Notes under the pieces: generated by a model | Seen by the model: the letters and a program-made list of their open reading frames with translations, nothing else | Database searches by the model: none | What the model was told of the DNA's origin: nothing | Source of the DNA: Paenisporosarcina sp050269735 | Lineage (GTDB): Bacteria > Bacillota > Bacilli > Bacillales_A > Planococcaceae | Direction: 5' to 3' | DNA length: 64,000 bases | Assembly: GCF_050269735.1 (NCBI RefSeq) | Contig: NZ_JBNNIX010000002.1 | Coordinates: 248,001 to 312,000, forward strand | Program-made: the position numbers and the translations under genes | In this document: piece by piece, positions 25,794-34,716 of the stretch | Layout of the letters: each line of letters opens with the position of its first letter | How positions within the stretch are numbered: position 1 is the stretch's first letter

Positions 25794-26234
25794 TTATAGC
25801 TCGTCACAATGTTCTTCAAAAAGTGCTTGGATGTGTGTGATAACTGACATTGGATCGTGCCCTTCAATTTCATGACGACCAATTTCAGCAACAGGTTGTC
25901 CATCTTTTAAAAGAACAAATGAAGGAGATGATGGCAAATGTTCGTCGCCAAACAACATACGAGCTTGAGCTGTTGCTTCTTTATCTTGTCCTGCAAATAC
26001 AGTTACTAAATGATCTGGTCGCTTGTCGTAATGCACTGCATTCGCAGCTGCTGGGCGAGCGATGCCGCCTGCACAACCACATACGGAGTTAATCATCACT
26101 AGGGATGTACCTGGACGTGCAAATGCTTGATCAACGTCTTCTGCTGAAGTCAATTGCTCATAGCCACTTGCTTCCATTTCGCCACGTGCCTGACGTACTA
26201 TATCGTTCATCAATAAGTTAAAATCCATATTCAT
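25794..26234 (-). CDS. brxB: Bacilliredoxin, BrxA/BrxB family (YqiW/YphP)
   Basis: 146 residues from the ATG at 26234 with AGGAG about 8 bases upstream. The CGC motif (Cys52-Gly-Cys54 in SVCGCAGG) of a thioredoxin fold is the bacilliredoxin active site, which removes bacillithiol from S-bacillithiolated proteins after oxidative stress. Length matches the family. The gene sits downstream of meaB, as yqiW lies near the bkd region in B. subtilis. brxA and brxB cannot be separated from sequence alone; the position favours yqiW (brxB). Confidence 0.88.
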   Translation of the reverse strand: MNMDFNLLMNDIVRQARGEMEASGYEQLTSAEDVDQAFARPGTSLVMINSVCGCAGGIARPAAANAVHYDKRPDHLVTVFAGQDKEATAQARMLFGDEHLPSSPSFVLLKDGQPVAEIGRHEIEGHDPMSVITHIQALFEEHCDEL

Positions 26235-26296
26235 TTGTAAAACTCCTCTCAAACTTCACTATTAATAATAGCAGGTCGTGAATGGTCGCGCAAAAT

Positions 26297-27391
26297 CTAT
26301 GTTTTATTAGTGTTTGTAAATAAATTTTCTACTGCTTGGGAAACGGTCTTATCACCTTGTAAAATTTCTTTTTCGAGCAATTTTACTTGAGATTTCGTAT
26401 CTGGGGTTCCGTAAAATTCATCCATTAAGCGATCCATAATCATTGTATGGAACCATTCTTTTGTCTGAGACTGGCGGCGTTCATTAAATACGCCAGAATC
26501 GATCAATGATTCTTGAAAAGAACTGATTACTTCCCACACTTCGCGTATCCCCAGTTTTTCAATTGAAGATACAGGCATTGCTTTAGTGGTCCAGCCTGGA
26601 CTAGCAGGCTGCAGGAAATGAAGGATTTGCTCATATTCGGCAACCGTTTTTTTGGCCATTTTTGCATTGTCCCCGTCTGCTTTATGCACAATCAATAAAT
26701 CGGCCAATTCCATAATGCCTTTCTTCATTCCTTGTAGCTCGTCCCCTGCACCTGTCAAAACCAACAACATAAAGAAATCGACCATACCCCGGACGATTGT
26801 TTCACTTTGACCCACACCAACCGTTTCAATCAAAATGACATCGTAACCTGCAGCTTCGCAAAGCAACATCGTTTCACGCGTTTTTTTGTGAACGCCCCCG
26901 AGCGTTCCTGCGGAAGGAGAAGGTCGAATGAAGGCATTTTCGTGTCGAACGAGCTCTTCCATCCGGGTTTTATCCCCTAAAATACTACCTCCAGACAGAC
27001 TCGAGCTTGGATCAATGGCGAGTACTGCCACTTTAAAGCCAAGCTCACACAAATATTTCCCAAACGCTTCAATAAATGTGCTTTTTCCTGCACCAGGAAC
27101 ACCCGTGATGCCTATACGAATACTTTTCCCCGTATGAGGCAGTAATTCCTGTAATAACTGTTGACCAGTTCGTTTATCTTCCATTACCGTACTTTCAAGC
27201 AAAGTAATCGCTTTAGCTAAATGGAGCCTTGAACCTTGACGAATTTCGCGGGAAAAATCATCGACAGAAATCTCTTTTTTGTGAGATCGTCGAAATTGCT
27301 TTCGAGACGTTTGCCCCATGCCGTCATGAGTTGACTTTAATCCGCCCATTACATGCATAGTACTATTCTGCTGGTTCTCTTGACCTTCCAT
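26297..27391 (-). CDS. meaB: Methylmalonyl-CoA mutase-associated GTPase MeaB
   Basis: 364 residues. G3E-family GTPase chaperone that gates loading of adenosylcobalamin and protects the mutase from inactivation. Walker A GVPGAGKST (97-105), DPSSSLSGGSILGDKTRM (switch region with the conserved D) and ETVGVGQSE (G3) are intact, with HKAD as the specificity motif. The N-terminal 40 residues are a basic, low-complexity extension. It directly follows mutB (ATG/stop overlap at 27391), so it is translated with the mutase. Confidence 0.93.
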   Translation of the reverse strand: MEGQENQQNSTMHVMGGLKSTHDGMGQTSRKQFRRSHKKEISVDDFSREIRQGSRLHLAKAITLLESTVMEDKRTGQQLLQELLPHTGKSIRIGITGVPGAGKSTFIEAFGKYLCELGFKVAVLAIDPSSSLSGGSILGDKTRMEELVRHENAFIRPSPSAGTLGGVHKKTRETMLLCEAAGYDVILIETVGVGQSETIVRGMVDFFMLLVLTGAGDELQGMKKGIMELADLLIVHKADGDNAKMAKKTVAEYEQILHFLQPASPGWTTKAMPVSSIEKLGIREVWEVISSFQESLIDSGVFNERRQSQTKEWFHTMIMDRLMDEFYGTPDTKSQVKLLEKEILQGDKTVSQAVENLFTNTNKT

Positions 27392-29544
27392 TATTCGCTC
27401 ACTTCCTCATAACCTAGTCTTCTGTAGATTTCTTCTATTACTTTCCCTGCTGCAACCGGAATGACTGTCCCTGGACCGAATATCGCAGCGGCACCATTTT
27501 CACGTAAAAATGCATAATCTTGAGCAGGAATAACGCCCCCGACCACAATCAGAATATCTTCACGATCCATTTTCTTCAATTCACTTTGAAGTGCAGGCAC
27601 CAACGTCATATGGCCAGCTGCAAGTGAACTGACTCCGATGACGTGAACATCGTTTTCCACCGCTTGTCGCGCTGTTTCTTCCGGTGTTTGGAACAATGGA
27701 CCAATATCTACATCAAAACCTAAATCAGCAAAGGCAGTAGCAATGACTTTTGCTCCGCGATCGTGTCCGTCCTGCCCCATTTTGGCAATTAAAATCCTTG
27801 GACGACGCCCCTCGTTTTCCTTAAAGTCTTCCGTCATATCTTTTACTGCCTGGATTTCCTCTTCATTTGAAAAGTTTGAACTGTATACACCGCTCACGGA
27901 TCGAATCACCGCCTTATGTCGACCAGATACGCGTTCAATCGCATCTGAAATTTCGCCTAAAGTAGCACGAGCACGTGCAGCTTGAACAGCACATGCCAAT
28001 AAATTCTCTTCTCCTGTTTCTGCTGCTTTTGTAAGAGCCGTCAATGCCATTTGCACGTCTTCTTCATTTCGCGTTTGTTTCATCTTTTCAATACGTTCAA
28101 TTTGTTTTTGACGCACGACAGTATTGTCAATATTTAAAATATCAATTGGTTCTTCTTCAGCCAGTCGGAACTTGTTGACACCGATGATGATTTCTTTGCC
28201 CGAATCAATCTGCGCCTGTTTTTTAGCGGCTGCTTCTTCGATTTTCATTTTCGGTAATCCCGTTTCAATCGCTTTTGCCATTCCGCCTAGCTCTTCGATT
28301 TCTTCAATTAATGCCCATGCTTTTTGCATCAATTCATCTGTTAACTTCTCGACAGCATACGAACCGCCCCATGGATCAATTACTTTCGTCATCATTGTTT
28401 CTTCCTGCAGGAACAGCTGGGTATTACGCGCAATTCGTGCAGAGAAATCCGTTGGTAAAGCAATCGCTTCATCCAGTGCGTTCGTATGGAGGGACTGAGT
28501 ATGACCCATAGCAGAAGCATTGGCTTCAATTAAAGTACGTGTGACATTGTTGAACGGATCTTGCTCCGTTAAACTCCATCCTGACGTTTGCGAATGCGTA
28601 CGCAGTGCTAGAGATTTCGGGTTTTTCGGATCAAATGTCTGCATCATTTGCGCCCAAATTCTTCTTGCTGCACGCATTTTTGCTACTTCCATGAAATAGT
28701 TCATGCCTATTGCCCAGAAAAACGACAATCGGGGTGCGAACGAATCAATGTCGATTCCTGCTTTCAAGCCTGTACGGACATATTCCAATCCATCTGCCAA
28801 TGTATAGGCAAGTTCAATATCTGCAGTGGCACCAGCTTCTTGCATATGGTAGCCAGAAATCGAAATTGAATTGAATTTCGGCATATGTTTCGACGTGTAT
28901 TCAAAAATATCCGCGATGATTTTCATCGACATTTTTGGTGGATAAATATAGGTGTTACGTACCATGTATTCTTTCAAAATGTCATTTTGAATCGTACCCG
29001 TTAATTGCTCATGCGATACTCCCTGTTCTTCAGCTGTCACAATGTAAAAGGCTAAAATCGGCAATACTGCCCCGTTCATTGTCATGGAGACAGACATTTG
29101 ATCAAGTGGAATGCCATCAAACAATATTTTCATGTCTTCTATTGAGTCAATTGCTACTCCCGCTTTTCCCACGTCGCCTGTAACGCGTTCATGGTCGGAA
29201 TCGTATCCACGATGGGTCGCCAAATCAAAGGCTACAGAAAGCCCTTTCTGTCCCATTGCCAAGTTTCGACGATAGAAGGCATTGCTTTCTTCCGCAGTTG
29301 AAAATCCTGCATATTGTCGGACAGTCCATGGTCGTGATACATACATCGTAGGGTAAGGCCCGCGCGTATTTGGTGCAATCCCCGGGAAATCCGACATGTG
29401 ATCGAGTTTTTCTACATCTTCTTTTGAATATCTTGAAGCCAAACGAATGCCTTCATTCGTCAAGTAGGATTCTTTAGATGCTTGTGACTCATGTTGTTGT
29501 GTGACAAATTGGTCCAGCTGAACCTTTTTGAAATCAGGCTTCAT
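27391..29544 (-). CDS. mutB: Methylmalonyl-CoA mutase, large (alpha) subunit
   Basis: 717 residues from the ATG at 29544, inside the end of mutA (11-base overlap); an upstream in-frame start at 29571 is less likely. A TIM barrel binds the CoA ester (RPWTVRQYAGF, RTHSQTSGWSLTEQDPFNN). The C-terminal B12 domain has the DxHxxG motif in GQDGHDRGAKV (about residue 600), which supplies the lower-axial histidine. It isomerises methylmalonyl-CoA to succinyl-CoA. All active-site regions look complete. Confidence 0.95.
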   Translation of the reverse strand: MKPDFKKVQLDQFVTQQHESQASKESYLTNEGIRLASRYSKEDVEKLDHMSDFPGIAPNTRGPYPTMYVSRPWTVRQYAGFSTAEESNAFYRRNLAMGQKGLSVAFDLATHRGYDSDHERVTGDVGKAGVAIDSIEDMKILFDGIPLDQMSVSMTMNGAVLPILAFYIVTAEEQGVSHEQLTGTIQNDILKEYMVRNTYIYPPKMSMKIIADIFEYTSKHMPKFNSISISGYHMQEAGATADIELAYTLADGLEYVRTGLKAGIDIDSFAPRLSFFWAIGMNYFMEVAKMRAARRIWAQMMQTFDPKNPKSLALRTHSQTSGWSLTEQDPFNNVTRTLIEANASAMGHTQSLHTNALDEAIALPTDFSARIARNTQLFLQEETMMTKVIDPWGGSYAVEKLTDELMQKAWALIEEIEELGGMAKAIETGLPKMKIEEAAAKKQAQIDSGKEIIIGVNKFRLAEEEPIDILNIDNTVVRQKQIERIEKMKQTRNEEDVQMALTALTKAAETGEENLLACAVQAARARATLGEISDAIERVSGRHKAVIRSVSGVYSSNFSNEEEIQAVKDMTEDFKENEGRRPRILIAKMGQDGHDRGAKVIATAFADLGFDVDIGPLFQTPEETARQAVENDVHVIGVSSLAAGHMTLVPALQSELKKMDREDILIVVGGVIPAQDYAFLRENGAAAIFGPGTVIPVAAGKVIEEIYRRLGYEEVSE

Positions 29545-31177
29545 TTTCGTGGCCCCCGTTCTTTTTAACATCTATCAATTGCTGCATTTTAGCAATGACA
29601 TCCTGACCTGCAAAAATTGAACCATTCAGACCTTGTTCACGCCAATGATTTTCAACCGCATGTCGACCTGCAACATCAATGATTGTATATGGATCAGCAA
29701 CTTTTAAGAGTTGCGGCAGAAATTCGTTCGTGATTTCATCCTTCGCTGCAAATACCACATATTCCATCTGGTTAGATTTGACCCAATGCCATGCATCTTG
29801 AGCATCTGCAAATAACGGGCTCATAACTGGGTTCAAACCACCCGCTTGCAGGAATCCCTGGACAAAATCAGCTCTTGGTTTCACGTCTTTCAAAACGCCA
29901 AACATCACTACGGCAGTTCGAAGAGGTTGTTCACTAAAATATTTTCGTAGCTGTTCGAAAGGAACCGCTAATCTTTCATTTTCATCATCTAAATGTGAGG
30001 TTGCGACAGCATCTGTCGGATTAGCATAAACATTCGTCCCAATTAAAGAAGCTTTACGCTTTGCGATTGACTGAGTTCTAGATGATTGAACATCTCTTGC
30101 CAGTGACAGCAAGTACTCTTCTTGTTCTGAATGGTTCATTTCCACCAATTTCAAGAACAAATCCCATGCTTGGCGAACAAGTTCCGCAGTTAAAGATTCG
30201 ACATAATATGAACCTGCCGAAGGATCAATTATTTTATTGACCATGGTCTCTTCACGAATTACCAGTTGTACATTGCGGGCAATACGCTCTGAAGTCGGTG
30301 AACTCCCTGTCAATTCATCATAAGGCACAACCGAAATGATATCCGCTCCACCAAGCACTGCAGAAAATGCAGCATTTCCGGCTCTTAGTAGATTGACGGT
30401 CGAATCCATTTTTGAATACGATCTCAATGAAGTATTAGCAATGACGGAAATCGCATTTTCGTTTTGTTTATAGGCACTTGAAAACGCTTTCCATAATACG
30501 CGGAATGCACGTAATTTAGCGATTTCCATAAAGAAGTTCGTGTCGATTTCAAATTGTACCGCTACTTTTGTTAAATCTCCGTGTTTCGTAAGTGCTAACA
30601 ATGCATTGGCCAGTTCATGAATCGCCGTCCCACCAGCGTAGTGAATCGCGCTCGTTGTTAGTACTGTGTTTAGAGATGGTGCTGAGACGGAGCCATCAAC
30701 GTATCCTACCAGTGCATTTAACTGATGTTCAGTCATACCGTCAAATACTTGCATGATTTGATCGTCATTAGCTTGAATCGATAAACGGAATGGATGGTTA
30801 GTCAACATTTCAGCTAATTGCTCTAGTTCATGGGCGTTCCATGTCCATGAAGACAATGAGCCTTTATAGACAATCATGTCATTCCCTAGACTTAATTGTT
30901 CTTTTGCTTTATGTAAGAATTCTGATGCAGAATTGGCTTTTGTCGTTTGTGCAATTAGCCAATTTGCTTGGTTTTTCGAATGCGAGATTACGGCAGAATG
31001 ATTCAATGTCTTTTGTAAATGTTCAGCCGTATATAGTGGTTGGAGGTCGATGCCTTCAAATGTTGGAGTGATCAGTTGTTCATACGGCTTCCCTTTTAAA
31101 GTACGAACAGCTTCTTCTTGCCAATTTTCAAAATTCGCTTTCGGAAAAGATGTCTTTTTCATTTGTTCGATTGTCAT
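29534..31177 (-). CDS. mutA: Methylmalonyl-CoA mutase, small (beta) subunit
   Basis: 547 residues. Same fold as MutB but with a degenerate B12 domain: the DxHxxG motif is missing (here DFVQGFLQAGG), as expected for the non-catalytic subunit. The ATG at 31177 has its best ribosome site, AAGGAGGG (31194-31201), 16 bases away, longer than usual, and no alternative start fits better. First gene of mutA-mutB-meaB; a terminator separates it from the bkd operon upstream. Confidence 0.92.
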   Translation of the reverse strand: MTIEQMKKTSFPKANFENWQEEAVRTLKGKPYEQLITPTFEGIDLQPLYTAEHLQKTLNHSAVISHSKNQANWLIAQTTKANSASEFLHKAKEQLSLGNDMIVYKGSLSSWTWNAHELEQLAEMLTNHPFRLSIQANDDQIMQVFDGMTEHQLNALVGYVDGSVSAPSLNTVLTTSAIHYAGGTAIHELANALLALTKHGDLTKVAVQFEIDTNFFMEIAKLRAFRVLWKAFSSAYKQNENAISVIANTSLRSYSKMDSTVNLLRAGNAAFSAVLGGADIISVVPYDELTGSSPTSERIARNVQLVIREETMVNKIIDPSAGSYYVESLTAELVRQAWDLFLKLVEMNHSEQEEYLLSLARDVQSSRTQSIAKRKASLIGTNVYANPTDAVATSHLDDENERLAVPFEQLRKYFSEQPLRTAVVMFGVLKDVKPRADFVQGFLQAGGLNPVMSPLFADAQDAWHWVKSNQMEYVVFAAKDEITNEFLPQLLKVADPYTIIDVAGRHAVENHWREQGLNGSIFAGQDVIAKMQQLIDVKKNGGHENEA

Positions 31178-31253
31178 GTGGTCGCTTGCGCTTCCCTCCT
31201 TCGAATCTGTTACTCACTCTTAGTCTAACTGAGTTTGGGCTATGATTAAAGCA

Positions 31254-31292
31254 CAAAAAACCCGATGACCGAGAGTTTCGGCATCGGGTTAT
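31254..31292 (-). terminator. Intrinsic terminator of the bkd operon
   Basis: AACCCGATGACCGAGA pairs with TTTCGGCATCGGGTT; on the minus strand the stem runs into TTTTTTGTGC. A second hairpin (AAGCGCCA ... TGGCGCTT, 31308-31345) stands between it and the bkdB stop. Together they separate the bkd and mut operons. Confidence 0.8.
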
Positions 31293-31355
31293 ATTTATGT
31301 CCAGTTTCAAGCGCCAAGCTGGAGTCGTACTTGAGTGGCGCTTAACACTTTTGTT

Positions 31356-32672
31356 TTAATAAACAGACGTGTTTTCTTTTGTCATGTTTTCAAGGATTTC
31401 TTTTACGCGAGCTAAGAAGCGTCCGCATACCAAGCCATCCAATACACGGTGATCAAGAGATAAACATAAATTAACCATGTCGCGAGCTGCAATCATTCCG
31501 CCATCCATGATGACTGGACGTTTAACGATCGATTCTACTTGCAGAATTGCTGCTTGTGGGTAATTGATGATGCCCATTGATTGAATTGAACCGAATGAAC
31601 CGGTGTTGTTTACTGTAAATGTACCACCTTGCATTTCGTCCGATTTCAACTTACCAGCACGCACTTTGCCTGCCAATTCATTGATTTCACGACCGATGCC
31701 TTTAATTGTTTTTTCATCAGCATTTTTAATAACCGGTACGAATAAAGCATCTTCTGTCGCAACAGCGATCGAAATGTTGATGTCTTTTTTCTGTACAATT
31801 TTATCGCCAGCCCACATTGAATTCATCATTGGGAATTCTTTTAAAGCTTGTGAAACAGCTTTAACGAAGAATGCGAAATAAGTCACATTGAAGCCTTCTT
31901 TTTTCTTGAATTCATTTTTGATTGAATCGCGGTATTGAACAAGATTTGTTACGTCTACTTCAATCATTGTCCACGCATGTGGAGCTTCATGTTTACTACG
32001 CAACATGTTTGCAGCAATGGCTTTACGAATGCCTGTAATCGGAATTTCGATATCACCTACAGCTACTGGTACATTTACAGGTGCAGCCGCTGGTTTAGTA
32101 GCTGGAGCTGTGTTTTGTGCCGGTGCTGCTGTTTCTGCTTTAGGAGCAACTTGTTCAGCTTTAGCCGTTGGGATATTACCGCTTTCGATAATCGCAAGCA
32201 AATCTTTACGAGTGATACGACCTTCATTACCAGTTCCATCAACAAGTGATAAATCGATGTCGTTTTCTTGTGCAATTTTTAGTACTGCTGGTGAATAACG
32301 TGCTTTCGAACCTTTTTCACGTACAGGAGCCGGAGCTGCAGCCTTTTTAGATTCAGCAGCTGGCATTTCAGCAGCTGTTTCTTTTTCAGCAGGAACCTCT
32401 TCAGAAGTTGATTCTTCTGAAGTTGCACCACCTTCTGTCTCGATTGTACAAACAACAGCGCCAACTTCCAAAGTTTGACCTTCAGTTGCAATCAATTCTT
32501 TGATTACACCTGTAAATGACGATGGAATTTCAGCTGTTACTTTATCTGTATTTACTTCAGCTAGTGAATCATACTTGTTTACTTTATCACCCGGTTGGAC
32601 CAACCATTTTTCGATTGTTCCCTCCGTTACGGATTCACCGAGCTGGGGCATTTTAATTTGTTCGATTGCCAA
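31356..32672 (-). CDS. bkdB: Branched-chain keto acid dehydrogenase E2 (dihydrolipoyl acyltransferase)
   Basis: 438 residues. Domains in order: lipoyl domain with Lys44 in NTDKVTAEIP; an Ala/Glu/Pro-rich linker; an E3/E1-binding domain (ARYSPAVLKIAQENDIDLS..., about 125-160); a second Ala/Pro/Thr-rich linker (170-205); and the catalytic core with DHRVLDG (His408, Asp412). It transfers acyl groups from E1 to CoA and forms the core of the complex. Last gene of the bkd operon. The linkers have an unusual run of Lys/Ala codons but remain in frame. Confidence 0.95.
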   Translation of the reverse strand: MAIEQIKMPQLGESVTEGTIEKWLVQPGDKVNKYDSLAEVNTDKVTAEIPSSFTGVIKELIATEGQTLEVGAVVCTIETEGGATSEESTSEEVPAEKETAAEMPAAESKKAAAPAPVREKGSKARYSPAVLKIAQENDIDLSLVDGTGNEGRITRKDLLAIIESGNIPTAKAEQVAPKAETAAPAQNTAPATKPAAAPVNVPVAVGDIEIPITGIRKAIAANMLRSKHEAPHAWTMIEVDVTNLVQYRDSIKNEFKKKEGFNVTYFAFFVKAVSQALKEFPMMNSMWAGDKIVQKKDINISIAVATEDALFVPVIKNADEKTIKGIGREINELAGKVRAGKLKSDEMQGGTFTVNNTGSFGSIQSMGIINYPQAAILQVESIVKRPVIMDGGMIAARDMVNLCLSLDHRVLDGLVCGRFLARVKEILENMTKENTSVY

Positions 32673-32692
32673 TTGTAACTCCTCCTTTCAGG

Positions 32693-33676
32693 TTAAAATT
32701 CTGCAAGTTCACGCATTGCTTTTTCGACTTTATCAGGATTGATCATAAAGAATTTCTCCATTGTCGGTGCATATGGCATTGCAGGTACATCTGGTCCTGC
32801 TAAACGTTTGATTGGTGCATCTAAATCAAACAAGCAGTTTTCAGCAATGATTGCTGCAACTTCTCCCATGATGCTACCTTCCATATTATCTTCAGTAACA
32901 AGAAGAACTTTACCTGTTTTTGAAGCCGCTTCAATAATTGCTTCTTTATCCAATGGATAAATTGTACGCAAATCAAGAATGTGAGCTGAAATACCATCTT
33001 GCTCCAAACGCTCCGCAGCTTGCAGTGCAAAGTGAACAGCAAGACCGTAAGTAATAACTGTGATGTCTTCACCTTCACGTTTTACGTCCGCTTTACCGAT
33101 TTCAATTGTGTAATCATCTTCAGGCACTTCACCTTTGATTAAGCGGTAAGCGCGTTTGTGCTCGAAGAACATAACTGGATCATCATCACGGATTGCTGCT
33201 TTCAATAAGCCTTTTGCATCGTAAGGTGTTGAAGGAATAACGATTTTCAAACCTGGTTGGTTAGCAAAGATTGCTTCTACAGATTGTGAATGGTAAAGAG
33301 CTCCATGAATTCCACCACCAAAAGGTGCACGGAATACGATTGGACAAGACCAGTCATTATTAGAACGGTAACGAATACGAGAAGCTTCAGAAATGATTTG
33401 GTTAACAGCAGGCATGATGAAATCAGCAAATTGCATTTCTGCAATCGGACGCATTCCATACATTGCTGCACCGATTCCGACACCGGCAATAGCAGATTCT
33501 GCTAACGGAGTATCCATCACACGGTCTTCTCCAAATTGATCGTATAAGCCTTGAGTAGCTTTGAACACGCCGCCTTTTTTACCAACGTCTTCACCAAGGA
33601 CGAATACGTTTTCATCACGTTCCATCTCTTCTTTCATTGCGAGTGTAATCGCGTCAATATAAGACATAACTGCCAT
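32693..33676 (-). CDS. bkdAB: Branched-chain keto acid dehydrogenase E1 beta subunit
   Basis: 327 residues. Transketolase-like pyrimidine domain followed by the transketolase C-terminal domain. GEDVGKKGGVF, GGGIHGALYHSQSVEA and the FFEHKRAYR region are diagnostic for 2-oxoisovalerate E1 beta. Its ATG shares one base with the bkdAA stop (TAATG), so the two subunits of the heterotetramer are translated together. Confidence 0.96.
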   Translation of the reverse strand: MAVMSYIDAITLAMKEEMERDENVFVLGEDVGKKGGVFKATQGLYDQFGEDRVMDTPLAESAIAGVGIGAAMYGMRPIAEMQFADFIMPAVNQIISEASRIRYRSNNDWSCPIVFRAPFGGGIHGALYHSQSVEAIFANQPGLKIVIPSTPYDAKGLLKAAIRDDDPVMFFEHKRAYRLIKGEVPEDDYTIEIGKADVKREGEDITVITYGLAVHFALQAAERLEQDGISAHILDLRTIYPLDKEAIIEAASKTGKVLLVTEDNMEGSIMGEVAAIIAENCLFDLDAPIKRLAGPDVPAMPYAPTMEKFFMINPDKVEKAMRELAEF

Positions 33677-34686
33677 TATGCGTTCCCCCCGTCTTTTTCA
33701 GCATAGACGTATTTTAAAGCATCTTCAGGTGCAGCATATGGCGCGTTTTCTGCATAATCCGTTGCTTCGTTTACTTCTTTCATAATGCGGTCATTCATTT
33801 CTTTTTCAAGTTCTTCAGTCAAAATGTTCAACTCTGTTAAATAAGCAGCGAACTTCCCGATTGGATCAGCAGCTTGCCCTTCAGCAAGATCTTCTGCTGT
33901 ACGGTATTGACGGTGATCATCATCAGATGAGTGAGCAGTCAAACGGTGAGATACCGCTTCGATAAGGCTTGGGCCTTCTCCGTTACGTGCACGGTCTGCA
34001 GCTTCTTTAACCACTTTATACACTTCTAAAGGATCCGTTCCATCAACAGTGAATCCAGGCATGCCGTAACCAATTGCACGGTCTGCAACGTTTTTAGCTG
34101 CTACCTGTCTGTCATAAGGTACTGAAATCGCATATTTATTGTTTTCTACCATTGTGATACAAGGCAATTTATGAACACCAGCAAAGTTCAATCCTTCGTG
34201 GAAGTCTCCTTGGTTGGATGACCCTTCTCCAAGTGTTACGAAAGTAATAAAATCTTTTTGTTGGATTTTACCAGCTAATGCTACTCCTACTGCATGTGGA
34301 AGTTGCGTTGTAACAGGAGAAGAACCTGTCAAAATACGATTTTTCTTTTGACCGAAGTGACCAGGCATTTGACGTCCACCTGAGTTTGGATCTTCCGCTT
34401 TTGCAAAAGCTGAAAGCATTAAGTCACGAGCTGTCATACCGAAGTGTAAAACAACACCCATATCACGGTAATAAGGAGCAATATAATCTTTTGTGTTATC
34501 AAGTGCGAAAGCAGCACCTACTTGTGTTGCTTCCTGACCTTGACAAGAAATAACGAAAGGAATTTTCCCAGCGCGGTTTAATAACCACATACGCTCATCC
34601 ACTCGACGTGCCATAAGCATCGTTTCAAAAATTTTCAGTACGTCATCATTAGACAACCCTAGTTCTTCATGACGATTTTTTGTCAT
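33676..34686 (-). CDS. bkdAA: Branched-chain keto acid dehydrogenase E1 alpha subunit
   Basis: 336 residues. Thiamine-diphosphate binding motif GEGSSNQGDFHEGLNFAG ... NNKYAI (about 165-200). The phosphorylation-loop equivalent RLTAHSSDD(D) is also present; in mammals its serine is phosphorylated, but bacteria have no matching kinase. It decarboxylates the keto acids of Leu, Val and Ile and passes the acyl group to E2. Confidence 0.96.
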   Translation of the reverse strand: MTKNRHEELGLSNDDVLKIFETMLMARRVDERMWLLNRAGKIPFVISCQGQEATQVGAAFALDNTKDYIAPYYRDMGVVLHFGMTARDLMLSAFAKAEDPNSGGRQMPGHFGQKKNRILTGSSPVTTQLPHAVGVALAGKIQQKDFITFVTLGEGSSNQGDFHEGLNFAGVHKLPCITMVENNKYAISVPYDRQVAAKNVADRAIGYGMPGFTVDGTDPLEVYKVVKEAADRARNGEGPSLIEAVSHRLTAHSSDDDHRQYRTAEDLAEGQAADPIGKFAAYLTELNILTEELEKEMNDRIMKEVNEATDYAENAPYAAPEDALKYVYAEKDGGNA

Positions 34687-34716
34687 CTGTACATCCCCCT
34701 TTTAATCTGTGATCTT

